From: Buxus sempervirens
Lineage: Eukaryota; Streptophyta; Magnoliopsida; Buxales; Buxaceae
Direction of reading: 5' to 3'
NCBI GenBank assembly: GCA_947561395.2
Contig: OX387195.1
Span: forward strand, 22,831,126-22,895,125
Length of the DNA stretch: 64,000 bases
Part shown: piece by piece, positions 20,484-35,800 of the stretch
Layout of the letters: each line of letters starts with the position of its first letter
Numbering within the stretch: position 1 is the first letter of the stretch
Program-made: the position numbers and the translations under genes
The notes under the pieces: generated by a model
Told to the model about the DNA's origin: nothing
The model's database searches: none
The model's input: the letters and a program-made list of their open reading frames with translations, nothing else

Positions 20484-20829
20484 TTTCGTGAAATTGGAGA
20501 AACAACGCTTGAGTTATCTGAGGAATTATGTCGGCAATGCATGTTCTGATGGTTTGTAATCGGATTGTGATGATCAGATGGATTAGACGATCGTTATGCT
20601 ATTTTTAACAATTGATTGCGTTTGGGTTTATAGGGCTCTGAGATTTTGAATACAAAAAGATTGATTTTCTGAGAGAAATTCAATCTTGATAATTGGGAAA
20701 TTGATGATAGGCCAACATAGAGAACATTTTCATCTATGAAGACTGGGGTATCGAAGTCGCCGAACCTGATGCAGTTGGTCGAGACACGAATGCTTCTCCG
20801 GCGGTTTCCTAAGAATTCTTTCAGATGGA

Positions 20830-23800
20830 ATGGCAGATCATGGGAATCCTGAGCGTGACATTGAGCAAGTGAGCCTTTTCTTTTTTTGTTCTTTTTATAT
20901 TGCATTTAGATGGTTATGATTTATTCCCTTTGGTAAAGCTGGCTCATTCCAAATCTCTTCCGTGTTTACTTTATCTTTCGATAATTTAGTTACACATCAA
21001 TATGAGCTCTTTAATTTGTGATTCGTTGAATCTGTTTCCGGGTATGCTTGTTGTATCTTCGCTGATGCTCCATCAATGATTGGTGCTTTTGCATTTTTTT
21101 TCTCTTGATATAGGAAATAATTAGTAAATTTCTACAGAACCACAACTCATAGGCTTGCATGGATATGTGCTAATCATTACCTCGTGAGAAAAAATATATA
21201 TTTTTTGGGGAGGGGCTTGATGCTGTGAAAACGAGATGTCCTAGAAGACTGAAAATTTTCAATTGATATCACTGGAAGAGGCCTCTTATGGATGTGGAAA
21301 AAAAATATTGCTCTGGGAATCTTTGCAGGATAATTCCGTCGGTGACTTATTGAAAGAGAAGCTTGCATTTTTTATTTATTTTTTCCATTCTTCTTAATGA
21401 TTTTCCTCCATTATTGGTTGTTATACATTAAATTTCACGATTTTGCAATCACTTTGCTGTGAATAAATCATGCTTAGTCACACTTTCAATCACAGTAATT
21501 ATTTATCATAGTTTTAATATCAAATGTTTGTAAGTTAATACACATCAAAGAGAGAATACAGCAATCTCCCCACTACACTTAGGTTTTGAGAACCACATAT
21601 CCCAAATTTTGACTAAATTAGAAATTTTTGACATGGTATGAGATACTATCTATTTGGTGCCCTATTTTCAGACTATGTCTACTTTTCCATTGTATCTATT
21701 AAATGGCAACTAGTTGTTGTATTTGATATTGATTCTATATTTTTTAGCATCAGTGGACGTGTGCTTTTAAAGTTCATTTATAATATGAATTAAGTAGCAG
21801 TTAATTGCTATTTTCTATTAGTTCTACATTTGTTATAATTACTGAATATATATGTCTTCAAAGTTTGTTTTGTCAGTTGATTTTCCATTATTTTCAACAT
21901 ATAATCAAACGGTTAAGACTTAGATGAAATGTTTAAGTGGGCTTTGATGTTGCAAATTTTCTTATTCATAATTGGAAGCAACAGCAACTTTCTTCCATAT
22001 TTACTATGGTAATTAATTGTTATGACTACTGGATACATTCCTTCAGTTTATATTTGCTTCCTCACTTTTGAAGGCACTTATTGCATTGAAAAAGGGCACT
22101 CAGCTAATTAAGTATAGCCGGAAAGGGAAGCCTAAGCTCTGCCCCTTCAGAATTTCTGCTGTAAGTTATTTTCTTTTTGAGTTCAGATATTTTACTTTAT
22201 TTATTTTTAGCGAAGGTAACAACTTTCATCTGTTTTCCATGTGTGGCATGCGGCTGGCATCAGTGAGCATGATGTGGTCTTCAAAATGAGTACTTTCCTA
22301 GAGACTAGAGATTGTGTATATGAATAATGTGCCTTCTTAGTCAAATAATTATATTCTCGCTTGTCTAAAATAGATAGAATGCTTTTCAAGCTCATCTTAA
22401 TTTGTGTCTGTTCTTGCTCAGTTGGTGACATCTGATTGTAGAAAACCATCATGGCCTCAAATCCCTCGACTATAAAGACTTGTGTGAAGAGCCCCATGGA
22501 AAGAAGCTTACCTACCACTAAGAGAATTATTTTGTGCACTATATTTCTATAGCTTCATCAGAATAACACATGTGAATAATATCTTCAAAGCTAGTTATTT
22601 ACGCCAGATGATCCGAAGAAATAGTATTTTACCAAACATTTGTAGCAGAAGAAGAAGATGATTCTTATTCTTCTTCTTTCTTTCTTTTATCCTTATTTTA
22701 AAATGCACCAAAAACGGGAAGGAAAAGTGAAAACAGGAAGAAATATATTAAAAATGTTCAAGGAATTGATGTGTGATTTGATATTTTATCCAATCTTTCT
22801 TTGAATAAATAAGCAACTTACTTAATATTATAATAAGTTTTTGAGAACAAATTCCTACTTTTCCATTTGAAGCCAAGGGAATAATGATATGATTTTTTGA
22901 CACTTTAGTTCATAAGGGATGCAACGGGATTATCTTTGTGCAGTGATAAATGATTTCGATTTTTTATGTGTAGTACTTATATTGCCGATACTTTGGGTGT
23001 GATGCTGTTATAAGAATACACTTGTAACTGGAGACACATTAAATTGCAAAAAGTTAGTTGAGAAACTCTTGTCTGAAACATTGAGTTGCCTTTCTTGAAG
23101 ACCATGAAAGTAAATTGTAATAATGATTTTCTATCCAGTGAGACTGCTAGCAGAACAGCTGTCACCATTTCCTTTTTTCCTTTATGCGATGAAATTTTTT
23201 TGGGCTTTTTTCAATGTCCATTCAGAAGAGTTTATGGGTTTTTAATAACGGTGGAGTTTTTTAATGATCCAAAGACTGGTGTTACGAAAGAATTGACAAG
23301 GAGACAGTTCTCACAAAGTCCAAATTTATCTGAATACCATCTGAAGTTATTCTTTGAGTCAGACATTGCATGAGAGTTTTAAAGAGAGATTCAATTTTTT
23401 CAAAGTAATTTTTATTTTCTTGAATTCAGTCCAAAGTAATTTTTATTCTCAAGGATTCAGTCTAAGATTTTTAGGATTTCCTTCATGCAACTATTGTTAT
23501 TGAATCTAATTATATTTCTTCTCTAAAACGAGGACAATATTAAACATGCAATAGTCTCCATATTCTTTTAGTCCTGTTAGATTGTTGGGAAACAATTTTC
23601 CTTGCTATTTATTGAAAGCTAAATCTGATTTAGAGTGGAAAATTTTATTTGGTGATAGTCGAAGAACAGTCAGATATATAATAGTAATAATAATAAAAAA
23701 GTCTCTCTCCAAGGTTATTTATCCCAGTGTGAGTCTGTGAGACTTGTTCATCCAAATGTGTAGTATTTGGAGGATGTCATTTGTCCTAGTGTTAGTCTGT

Positions 23801-26800
23801 GAGATCTTCTCCATCTGGTTGAGTGCTTATATGCACTTATATCGCTTTTATTAGGTGGTTAGAATTATTATGTTGGAAAATTTCAGCAGGGGCAGAAATT
23901 GAAGCCTGAACTCTTGTTTCAGAAAAATTTTATATGCAGCCTTTTAGAAAATAAATTAAATAGAAACGGTACTAAAGATGAATAAGATAGAGAGATCTGC
24001 GTTCTTAAACCATTTGCACCTGTGTATGGTGTAGCTCATGTTCCTATTCTTGGACAAAACAAGATGTTTTATGATTTCAAAATGAATGTTTTGGTTTTCA
24101 ATGTTGATTTGCAACGAGTAACTATTTTTGATGATCTGTTGAATAATAGGAAGCTTTGGTAGAACTGGGTTGAGAACCCTTATTTTTCGTTCTTCCTTTT
24201 TTGATTCATGGTGGGGTTTTTTTGCTGTGGGAAGCAAGAGATGATTAAAAGTGCTTATAAAAAAAAAAAAGAGATGATTAAAAGTGGAAATGTTACCTTC
24301 AATACAATATATGAACACTGTTGAATAATGGTATGATTTAAGAATGGTGTTCTTTCCAGTGTTTTGTGTCTTATTATTCTGTTCTAAACTTCTAATGGGG
24401 TAGTTATTGGGGTAAAAGTGGAAATATTACCTTCAATACAAGATATGATCATAGAATTATGTGTCTTATTGGGTAAGATGCTTGACTTATTTATTTTATG
24501 CACAACACCAAAGCAATATCAATAGTAGATTCCACATTTATGTTTAAGATAGATTTTTCTTTCTTGTTATACTTCCTTGCAGCTGCTAACTTCGTTTTGT
24601 TGTTGGTGAGGAGAGTTGAAAACACATTATTGCTGTTATTTCTCTCCACATCAGTTTCCATATTGAAATCAGCATCTGAACATGTTTTATAGATATGATT
24701 GACTTTCCTACTACACTTCCCTATATTTCTATGAAGATATAAAAAATTTAATGTCTTAAAACCCAGGTTGGACAATCCTATTAAAATGTCTGTCCAGGAG
24801 AAATGCCCTTAAACTGTGTCTGGCCCAATACCTGGGTTGCTACATGTTATACCTGTGGTACTGGTGTGAACTGGCTGACTGGAATCTTTTTCCTTTGTTT
24901 TCAAACATTGTACCTATGAAATCCGAGTCAATATGAATCGACCAGCCAGTCAAACTAGGTCACCCTTCTGAGTATCGACATACGTCCAGGTTTTGAAGCA
25001 TATTGAGAGATACTTATGATTTATTAATCACTAAGAAGCTTTTCCATGCTTATATAATTCCTTTATTTTTTTGTTCCCAGGATGAAAAAACATTGGTCTG
25101 GTTCTCGCATGGAGAAGAAAGGAATTTGAAATTGTCCTCTGTTTCACGAATTATCCCTGGTCAAAGAACCGTGAGAACCTGATTTTGAGATCTTAATGAT
25201 AATTATTTTTTATTGAAGCTGATTGAGTCTCATGTCACATATTATATGCTGTCAAGAATTTGCAATTGGCAATGACAATGTACAGATCTTGTCTCTTGAT
25301 TGCTGTCTTTTTACAGGCTGTGTTCAAAAGATATTTGCGCCCGGAAAAGGATTATCTTTCATTTTCTCTTATATACAATAATAATCCTGAGAGATCTCTA
25401 GATTTGGTTAGTAAAACTAAACCATTCAGCTTGAATTTCATGTAATCATATCAGGAGTGCAATATCTTCAGTTTCATGTTAAGTTTGAATCTGCATAGTA
25501 TGGTGATCTGATTTTTAACTCCTAATTAGGTATGCAAGGACAAAGCTGAGGCAGAGGTGTGGTTTGCAGGCCTTAAGGCATTGATCTGTACGGGCCAAAC
25601 TCGTAGTAGGCGTTCTAAGAGTGATTTTTTTGACGTGAGTCTAATTTCTTTCTGAATTATTTCATTCTTATGGTATTTATTATTTTCTTCTGTCTTGTTT
25701 TTTAATAAATATGCAGAATAAGTTTTGGTTATATATCATGCTCTTTTATGATCCCATCACTTTTAATAATCCAAATTTTAATGCATTTGGTAAAAATAAA
25801 GCAAACAGGTTACTTGAAAGTAATAACTACCTTTTACAAAGGCATAAGTAATACAAAATTTCTGCATGCATATTCCTTTAATGGGTATGAACTATTCCCA
25901 ATTCTAAACAATAACTTCAAAGCAAGGAATAGTAATCATGAGTATTAAAATTATTTTTCCTGGATGAATATGAACTCTTCCAGTGATCTAAAATTGTCCT
26001 AGTAGTCATAGTTAGCTTAAAAGTTGGTTTTGGTGTTGATTTATGTTTCTTGTTCAAGGAGTAAAGTTATACTTCACGTTTTAAGAGGGCTGTGGTCAAG
26101 CATAGGAACTATTCTAGGAGAAGAAAATTGCTGAGAGTTACAACAGGATTTGAGATTGTTTGTTTGAGTTATGGTGCTAAAAAGGAAAGAATTTTGGAGG
26201 TCTATACAATAGAATATATCGTATATACTTGTTTATAACTGAATTTAAAAGATTTTCTTTAGCTTTCAACTTGCAAATCAGCTATAGTTTTTGATTTCTG
26301 CATCACTAACCTTTGATTTAGTTACATTCAATGATTTCTTACTTTTTTATTTACTAGGATAAGAACTAGCTTACATCAGATTTTAAATAAATGTTCGAAT
26401 TTAGGAGTTTTACTTTAGCTTCCAACTTGAAATTCCATCAGCTTGATAGTGATTTTCTGAAGCACTAAACTATGATATAATTTCTGTTGTACGCTTCTCT
26501 TACTCTCTGCTTTGCACAAGGAAAGATTTAAATTACTCATATCAGATTAGAACTAAACTTTTGACTTTGTTTCTGTCTAAAAGTTCCAGTTACATTGTCC
26601 AAGAGCATTTCGGCAAGCTGTTATTCATGACAACAACATATTTGACCATATCTAGTTAATCTCTCAATGTTCCTTTCAGATTGAAACCAATAACGCAGCT
26701 AGTAAGCCTAGTATTAGTTGTCTACCATAATTGCCTAATATTTGGAATCTAATAAATTTTGGTAAGGTTTCAATAGATCAATTCAACCTAGTTTTTGATT

Positions 26801-29800
26801 GTATAGGTTCTCTCATATGAATTTTCTTTAATTTGATACTTCTAGCATTAGTTATTTATATGGATTCTAATTCATCCAAGTTGAATCCATAGTTATGAAG
26901 TGAGTTGTGTACCATGTATGGAGTAGAATTTGACGTTTCTTCTGTAGGAAATCAATTCTACATAAATATAATTCAACTCTACTAAATCATTTGTGCTATA
27001 ATCAATTTTATTCATATGTACTCATGCAGAAACCAATTTTACTAGTGATATTAGTCTCCCTTTTTTTCTTCTTTCTTCGATTCTGTTCTTGCTTGATGGT
27101 CTACATCTAGCTAGAATTGGTTGCACCTCCCTTCATAAACCTGAACTTAATGCAATCATTCCATTGGTTCTATTGATCTTGTCCTAAAGAACTCCTTTTG
27201 ATTCTAGGTAATTATGATGGTTGAAATATTGCACATATCTCTCGTTGAACAGAATCAATTATTTTATTATTTACTAGTTGGATGTGCATGTCTAAGGTTT
27301 GTGGTTCTTAAGTTCTATCTAATTATACTACATAGTTTATATTATTGTTCAGCTCCTTTAACCATGTTAACTTCTAGCCAACCTGATGATTTTTTTTTTG
27401 GGTGAGGAATTGGTGGAGCAAGAAAAATAACCACCACTATAAAACATTGATGTAGAGATAGGTACATTATTATAATAACATCTTTAGTGATCTTTGTTTG
27501 TTTCTAGAAGTCAACATCAGTAATCAGGATCAGTATGAAGAGGAAAATCACCTAAAAGTGGACCTTTTTCCTTAATTTAGAAAAGGCTTCTGCAATAATA
27601 GGCAGCTGAAAGTGGACCCTCAATTACATTCTGTGCTCTAACTAGACTACCCATTGAGGAGCATGGGAAATAAAACCTGTATAAATTCAATATTAAAGTC
27701 CCATGTCATGGTTTCAAGTATCAGCTAAAACTGATACATACTGATTTCATATGGATTCAATGTGAACACCTTGTGATATTAGCTGATATTAACTTCACTC
27801 TGTTCTTTTATGGTTTCTACGGATTCAGTTGATGCTATTGGTTTTAGCAGAGGCAGATACCTGTTAAAAGGCCAATATTTAAATCTGTCTCATACCCCTC
27901 AATTGAAGACTAAGATAAGCATAAAGATGGAAGCCCTATAATTTATATTGAAGTTTGTGCTTCCAATGCAATTCCTTTTTTGCATGAAGCATTAAAATTT
28001 AGGATTCCAGATGTTGGTATGTTACTTTGATTTGTTAATTAGCTTAAGAAGTAAGTTATACTACAGCTTATTTGGCAAAACCCACTATTTTTATCCAGCA
28101 TCTTTTCTTGTACAGTAGTTTAAGATATATAAAAAAGTTCAAGGGCTACAGTTACTTGTGATAAAATTCTGCTACACTTGTATCAATGGCTTGTGTCAGT
28201 TGTAGAATCCACATAGCTGATCCAGAGAGTTCCCTGTCAGGTTTGACTTTCTAGATTGGTCACATATTCTTCCCACATGGCATAATAAAACCTATTCCTC
28301 ACCCACAACCAAACCTGACAAGACAGGTCAGAATAATTTTTGCCTTAGCTTAAACTGTGTTTTGGTAATCAAGAAAATTTCAATTCACAGATGGCAGAGG
28401 TGTAATCAAGAATAGTACAATTCAAACCCATAACACTTGGTTTTATCTTGACAGAATGAGCTGCATGACACATACCACATAGATCTCCCATTTCTTACAT
28501 CATCAGTGGGAAATTGATGTGCATGATTTGCAGTACTTGTGCAGTTTTCTTGATCAACATTGTTTTACCATGTTGTTGAGTTCTAACTTCTAACAAAACT
28601 GTTAACTTTTCCTTTCCTCTGTGGAATGGAGGAAGCTGGAAAATTTATGTCATATAGCAACATTTATTCATGAATAGTATAAACTAATCTGAAAGTTTGT
28701 AAGAATGTCCTTTTTATTTTTTATTTTTTTTTGGTCAAGATCTTATCAAAATCTGTAATCATAAGAAAGGGCTAGCAGAGAGCTCAAGTATATACTGTGC
28801 ATTTTTTTCACTACCTGATTGCTTGTCTCAAAAAAAACTTTGTGCTGTTTATCTAACCAATGTCACACATCCCTGGAGAGAAAGTTGGGATAAGCTGAAC
28901 AAATAAGGAAACCATCAGCAATTTGTTGCTGTTTGGCTTTTAGTCAAAAGCTTTTGCATGTCATGCTGAAGCTTAGGATACCAGTTTTAATTCTTTTACT
29001 TTGGTATACCTAAACATATTTGGACATCCAGACTTTACTCCCCTGGGGTGGGTCCAAACGGCCCCGCCTAGGGTAGGTTCCATGTTACAAGCAAATAATT
29101 CGGTACATCGGTTGGGGAAAGTTCAATCAGATGCTCAAATCACTAAGACGTGAATTAAGTCCAGCTCAGTCCAGAAGCTACCTGCCGGTTGGTGTCTCTA
29201 AACTCCATATCCTTGGAATTCTGGGAGATGGGAGAATATTTTATTCACTACATAAAAAGGTGGAAACTTGAACATATGGAAGGTGAACAAAAAAAGTTGG
29301 TTTCAAGGGAATCAGTTTTCCAATATTCATATGGCAAGCATTAACTTCCTATTCTTAGGTATTGAGTATTATAATGAAAAAAGACAGTTTGTTTGCATTT
29401 AATAAATTTAGATTATAGCAGCATACATCTTAAATATAGACATTTTTCTCTCAAAATTATCATTGTGCTAAAATTGACCCCACATTCATTTTGTTTTCGC
29501 TCACTCCTTTTCTAGTGTCTCAATTGACTATTGTAAAATGCTACAGCTGATTAATTTTCAAATACTAATTTAATATATTATTTTTATTTTTGGCAGTTTC
29601 ATGATGGTGTTGACTTCATGCAAAATGGTCGTGCTTTTGGTGCAACATTAGAGATTACTTCAAGTCTTCCCCGTAGTGTTAACACGAGACGTTCGGTTGA
29701 TTTGTGTTCCCGTGAATCTTCTTTCAATTTGACGAGATCAGATGTGGGGTCAGACCGTGCAAATATGCAACTAAGAACAAGTACTGGAGATGGTTTCCGA

Positions 29801-32800
29801 ATTAGTATTTCAAGTGCTCCTAGCTGCTCAAGTTCTGGCTCTGGACCAGATGATATTGAATCTTTAGGCGATGTTTATGTCTGGGGAGAGGTTTGGTGTG
29901 ACGGGATTATAGCTGATGGATTTGGGAATCCTTCTTCAAAACTTGATGTGCTGCTTCCAAAGCCTTTGGAGTCAAATGTAGTTCTGGATGTTCATCAGAT
30001 TGCTTGTGGTGTCCGACATGCTGCTCTTGTAACAAGGCAAGGTGAGGTTTTTACTTGGGGAGAGGAATCTGGTGGAAGACTTGGCCATGGCATTGATAAG
30101 GACTTCAGTCGACCTCAACTTGTTGAATTCTTGGCAGTCAATAATGTGGATTATGTTGCATGTGGTGAGTATCATACATGTGCTATATCTATGGCTGGCG
30201 ATTTATTTACTTGGGGAGATGGTACCCATAATGCTGGGCTTCTTGGTCATGGAACTGATGTTAGCCACTGGATTCCTAAAAGAGTTTCTGGTCCTTTGGA
30301 AGGACTGCAAGTTTTATCTGTTGCATGTGGCACATGGCATTCAGCACTGGCAACTTCTAATGGGAAGTTATTTACATTTGGTGATGGAAGTTTTGGTGTA
30401 CTGGGTCATGGAAACCGGGAAAGTGTTGCATACCCAAGGGAAGTTCAATCATTGAATGGATTAAAGACTGTTAAGGTTGCATGTGGAATTTGGCATACAG
30501 CAGCAATTGTAGAGGTTATTGGACAAGGTGCTGCAAATATATCATCTAGAAAGTTGTTCACCTGGGGCGATGGTGACAAGTACCGTTTGGGTCATGGGAG
30601 CAAGGAAACATATCTGCTTCCCACATGTGTTTCATCTCTGATAGATTACAACTTCCATCAAATTTCATGTGGGCATAGTATTACTGTGGCCCTCACAACA
30701 TCCGGCCATGTGTTTACTATGGGAAGTGCCACATATGGTCAGCTAGGGAATCCGCAGTTTGATGGTCGGTTGCCCTGCTTGGTGCAAGATCGTTTGGTGG
30801 GTGAGTTTGTTGAAGAGATTTCATGTGGTGCATTCCATGTCGCTGTACTGACATCAAGAAGTGAGGTCTTCACCTGGGGTAGAGGCGCTAACGGAAGATT
30901 AGGACATGGGGACCTAGAAGATCGAAGATCTCCAACTCTAGTTGAAGCTCTGCGAGATAGACATGTGAAAAGTATATCTTGTGGCTCAAACTTCTCTACT
31001 AGTATATGCATTCACAAATGGGTTTCTGGCGCAGATCAATCGCTCTGCTCTGGTTGTCGGCAAGCCTTTGGTTTCACCAGGAAAAGGCACAACTGTTATA
31101 ACTGTGGACTTGTGCATTGCCATGCTTGCAGCTCTAGAAAAGCATTGAGGGCTGCATTGGCTCCAACCCCAGGAAAGCCACATCGTGTATGTGATTCCTG
31201 CTATGCAAAACTTAAAGCATCTGAGGCTGGTAATTCTTCTACCTTCCATAGGAAAATTACTGTACCTCGGCGCTCAATAGATAGCAGGGACAGATTGGAC
31301 AGGGGGGAGATAAGGTCTTCAAGGATTCTGTTGTCTCCCACCATAGAACCAATTAAATATGTTGAGGTTAAATCAGCCAAACATGGTACAAAATCCGAGT
31401 CTCCTTCTATAGTCCGAGAATCCCAAGTTCCATCACTCTTACAACTAAAAGATATTGCTTTTCCAAGTTCTCTAAGTGCTCTTCAGTATGCTTTAAGGCC
31501 TGTGATCACAACATTGCCTCAGCCAGCAGGTACCTCAAGGCCTGCTTCACCATACTCAAGGAGGCCAAGCCCCCCACGCTCTGCAACCCCTGTATTTTCC
31601 AGGAGTGTCATTGATAGCCTCAAGAAAACTAACGAGCTTCTAAACCAAGAAGTTATCAAGTTACAAAGCCAAGTAACAAATTCTGTTACTCTCATAATTC
31701 CAATTTGTTCATTTGCATTCTCCTGTTGGTATCATAGGTTTCGGATCTTTTTATACAAGTTATTTTAAAAGTTAATAGCATGTATTATCCACCTAAATTT
31801 CAGGTTAAAAGTTTGAGACAGAAATGTGATGTCCAAGAGGTGGAGTTGCAGAAATCGAGTAAAAAAGCTCATGAAGCTGCTTTATTGGCTGCAAAGGAAT
31901 CATCCAAGTGCACCATTGCAACTGAAGTTGTAAAATCTATTGCAGTACAGGTATCCGTATACAGTACTTGCATTTGTATTCAGTTATGGCATGAGAATTC
32001 AACCATAAAATGACTGAACCTATTAACTCATTTTCCATCATTGTTGTCCTAACTATAAAACTAGTCTCTAGACCAATATCTGAAGATTTGAACTCTGACC
32101 TCTATGTTTTATCGCGTGAATTCCATTTGTGCATGGCTTTAGCTCATAATATAAGCTTTCATTACTGTTTCCTACATTGCTATTTGCTAGTTATTTCTTG
32201 TCTCTGTGCATCTTCTTAAAACTCCTTATATGATTATTGACATTGTGGAAATATGATAAATGAAAACACATTAAATATATCACTGTAATTTTGCATCTTA
32301 GAAACATGCTAATATGTCCATCTGCTTGCTTCTTTGACTTGTTATTCAGTTGAAGGAGATTTCTGATAAACTACCTCCTGAGGTTTGTGACAATGAAGCT
32401 TTTAAAGGCTTGAATAACCAAGCTGAAGCATTCCTGAAACCAGATGGTATGCACAATCCCGAAGTTTCTTCTTCCTTGTCAGCCGAGTTTTCAGAGCCCA
32501 GCCAAAATACACCTGATAAAAATCTTTTAATAAATGAATCTTCAAATATCGTCCAAGAATCTTCAAAGATTGATGATCCTGGTGATGCTGCGGCAGTTGC
32601 AGAATTATCACAGAATGCTGAAAGTATTCTTCAAGATGGTAATAGATCATCAGTTTCCTATAGCAGGGAGGTTCTTCCCAACCAAATTGTAGAAAACGGG
32701 TGTACTTCAACTGTGAAGGATGAAAAAGTGATTGAGCAATTTGAGCCCGGTGTGTACGTAACTTTCACTTTGAAAAACGGAGCAAAGGTCTTCAACCGAA

Positions 32801-35800
32801 TCAGATTCAGGTATTATTTACTTATCTAGTTGATTTATATTTCAATTTTCCTCTTCTAGAATTTTGAGAAATTTCAATGTTGTTTTATGTAGCTGTGATA
32901 TATAAATATTTATTCGCTGAAATCTCTATTTAGTCTGATCATAGTGACAAAAAATATATAATGTCCTGGCAGATATGTTATATATCGTGTTTCACATGAT
33001 GTATTATCTTTTTTGGTGTATTTCACGTATGACCTTGTATAAATGGGATTCTTTTTGTCAGTAAATAGAGTGTATATTACATATGCAAAGATGTAGGAAA
33101 CTCATATATATAGGATGCCATTCACCATGAGAAGAGTCAATGCAGAAAATTTTTTTTTTCTGTTGAATAAGGAAGTATGTTATAAGAAGAAGAATACGAG
33201 TATATAAGCAGTATGGTTATACAAATAGACCCCCCATAGCCTAACAAGAAGACAAAAATCAATATCCTCATGATGTAACCGCACAAGATGTCGTGGACAA
33301 AAAGCCAATCCCACCCCACAATCCATGAAGCCCTACCCTCCACATATTACCGACTCCTCAGATGGAGCCCTACATAAAATTCTGATCTCAGTGCACCATA
33401 CTTTGCTAGCCGATTAGCGACACCACAAGCCTCTCTAGGCACACGACTGAACTATGCATTTAGCTCTTGTGCTAAGGCTCTACCCTTCTGATGACATGCC
33501 AGAACCTCCATGAATCAGTGACTCCTGTAGTCATCCATCTAATAATAGTAGCTGCATCACCCTTCACCAAAACATCTTTGATACCCATCTGCTTAGCCTT
33601 AGAGAGGCCAATCAAAATAGCCAGAATATCTGCCCTGATAAAAAACCTATTTCCAACTGGACCATAGAAAATGCCAGAAATCCTACCCATGTGATTTCAT
33701 ACCACTCCTCCAATACCTGAAGGTCTATGGTTACCCAAGGAGCACCCATTAACATTAACCTTAACGAACTCGACCTTCGGCTCCTTCCACCTAGCCACTC
33801 CCTCTCCTAAAGTGGGGGTGAAAAACAACATAATACTCAGTCCTTAATCATTTGTGAAATGCACCACCCTCGAAACTTTGGTTGCAAGGAGGCCCATGAT
33901 GATACAGCCACAAAAATAGCCTCCAGCACCTGCTACCTAGATAAACGTTTATCCAGAAATTTCCTATGATTTCTCTTCATCCATATATGCCATACCACCG
34001 CATGAAATAAAAACATAAGAGTATACAACCTCTCCTTCCTAATCCCGTAATCCTCCACTGCCCAAACTACTCTTCGAACGATGCTAGCGCCACCCAAGCA
34101 ATGTCTATCGTCTGAAGAAGTCGCACCCAAATTTCCCAAGCAAAAGGACAATATAGGAATAGATGATCAATACTCTCCCTTGCCTCCATACATAGAATGC
34201 AAATGTGAGGGGATTAAAGAAACCTTGTCTACCTCCTTTGGATGAAGTGTTTATCCTGTAAAGAAGCGCGGTCCAGAGAAATGCCTTAATATTTGGAGGT
34301 AATCTAGGTTTTCACACGTGAGGGACAGAAAATGGGGCTGGAGATGGCATGGCGAAATGTAGAATTCATAAACTGAAAGTTGGAGGAAGAATATAAATTA
34401 ACAATGCGGTAAGAATGTTAAAGGAAAGTTACTATGGGAAATGAGAGGATGGCAAAGAGAAGGATCCATAAAAGACTGAACTGAGAAGATGCAGTTTGCA
34501 TTTTGCAAACCGACCTGGTTTTAATTGACGAAGAAAATAAAGTAACAAGTAAATCCACCATCTTTCCAATTCCCAATCATTCAATCTTCTCTTAGGAAGA
34601 GGCAACCTCACCAAATTTGAACCAGATAATCATTCACAAGGGCCTCATTATTGGATGCTAGAGAGAGAGTTGGAAAGGAATCACAAATTTTGCTTTTTCC
34701 CAGACCAAGTATAATGCCAAAAGAACATTCTCAACACATCACCAAACTTTTAAGTGATGCTTTCTTGAAATAATTGTACAAATGGAGATGTGTGGCGAAC
34801 GATAGCCATAAAAATCCAAAAAAACAATTGCTTTCTCAATCAAGGCATCTGTACCCATATTTAGCTACTAGCCTACCATTTACATCCTTTTCCATTTTGT
34901 GGTGGTGAAAAGAACTTTATCAAAAATTTTTTTTTTGATAAGTGATGAAATTTCATTAATAAGAGGGAAGGAGTAAATACAAAGATAAAGAAAATAAACC
35001 AAAACCTATTAGAAGCCAAGAAGTGCCCCAATCTAAAAGACACCTTGAACACATGAACACCCTAAACATCCATAGAAGAAGAGAGATCACCAAAAACTAG
35101 AGAGGTACTAGATGCTCCAGCCTTGGCTGATCCATCTGCGACATCATTAGCTGCCCTTAATATGTGTTTGAATGAGACGTTCAAACTCCGCACCAAAGAT
35201 CTAGCTAATCTAATTTGCTCCAAATATCTCCACGGTCCTGAATCCTCTCTAGTCATCCATCCCAAAACGTTGGCAGTATCCCCTTCAATGACCACCTCCC
35301 GCAGCCCCATGGTATGAATATAACGAACCCTTGTAATAAGTGCAAGTAACTCAGCCTGAGTGGAATCCGCCACTCCAATAGGTCCACGGTACACAGTTAT
35401 GATATGACCCCAGTGATTCTTGAAAACTCCTCCAACACCTGCTGATCCGGGATTACCCAAAGAACACCCATCAAAATTTAACTTAATAATCCCTTTTGAA
35501 GGTGGAACCCAAACACAATGAGGTAGTACCACAAATGGTGAAGAAAAACACGCTGTATCCCAACTCCTCACAATATCATTACCAGAAAAGCATGAAATTC
35601 CAGATACCTAGAAGTCCACAAAACAACTGATATCCTAATAGCTTCAATCACCGAATTTGTAGAGGATTTCTTATCTTCAAAAATTCTACCATTCCTCTCC
35701 TTCCAAATAAACCATAACACTACATGAAACAACATTTTGTACAGGATCTTACCCCTCTTCCCGATTCCTGGGAATCTCCATTGATGGATCAAATCAATAG

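Noticed and set aside
30042-30455. 137-codon frame on the plus strand within PRAF exon 6, and minus-strand frames at 29972-31249
   Set aside because: Shadow frames of the RCC1 repeats; the family reading frame is unambiguous.
31780-32219. Separate small genes suggested by open frames after the PRAF exon 6
   Set aside because: 31804-31950 is exon 7 of the PRAF-like gene; the remaining frames are intron sequence.
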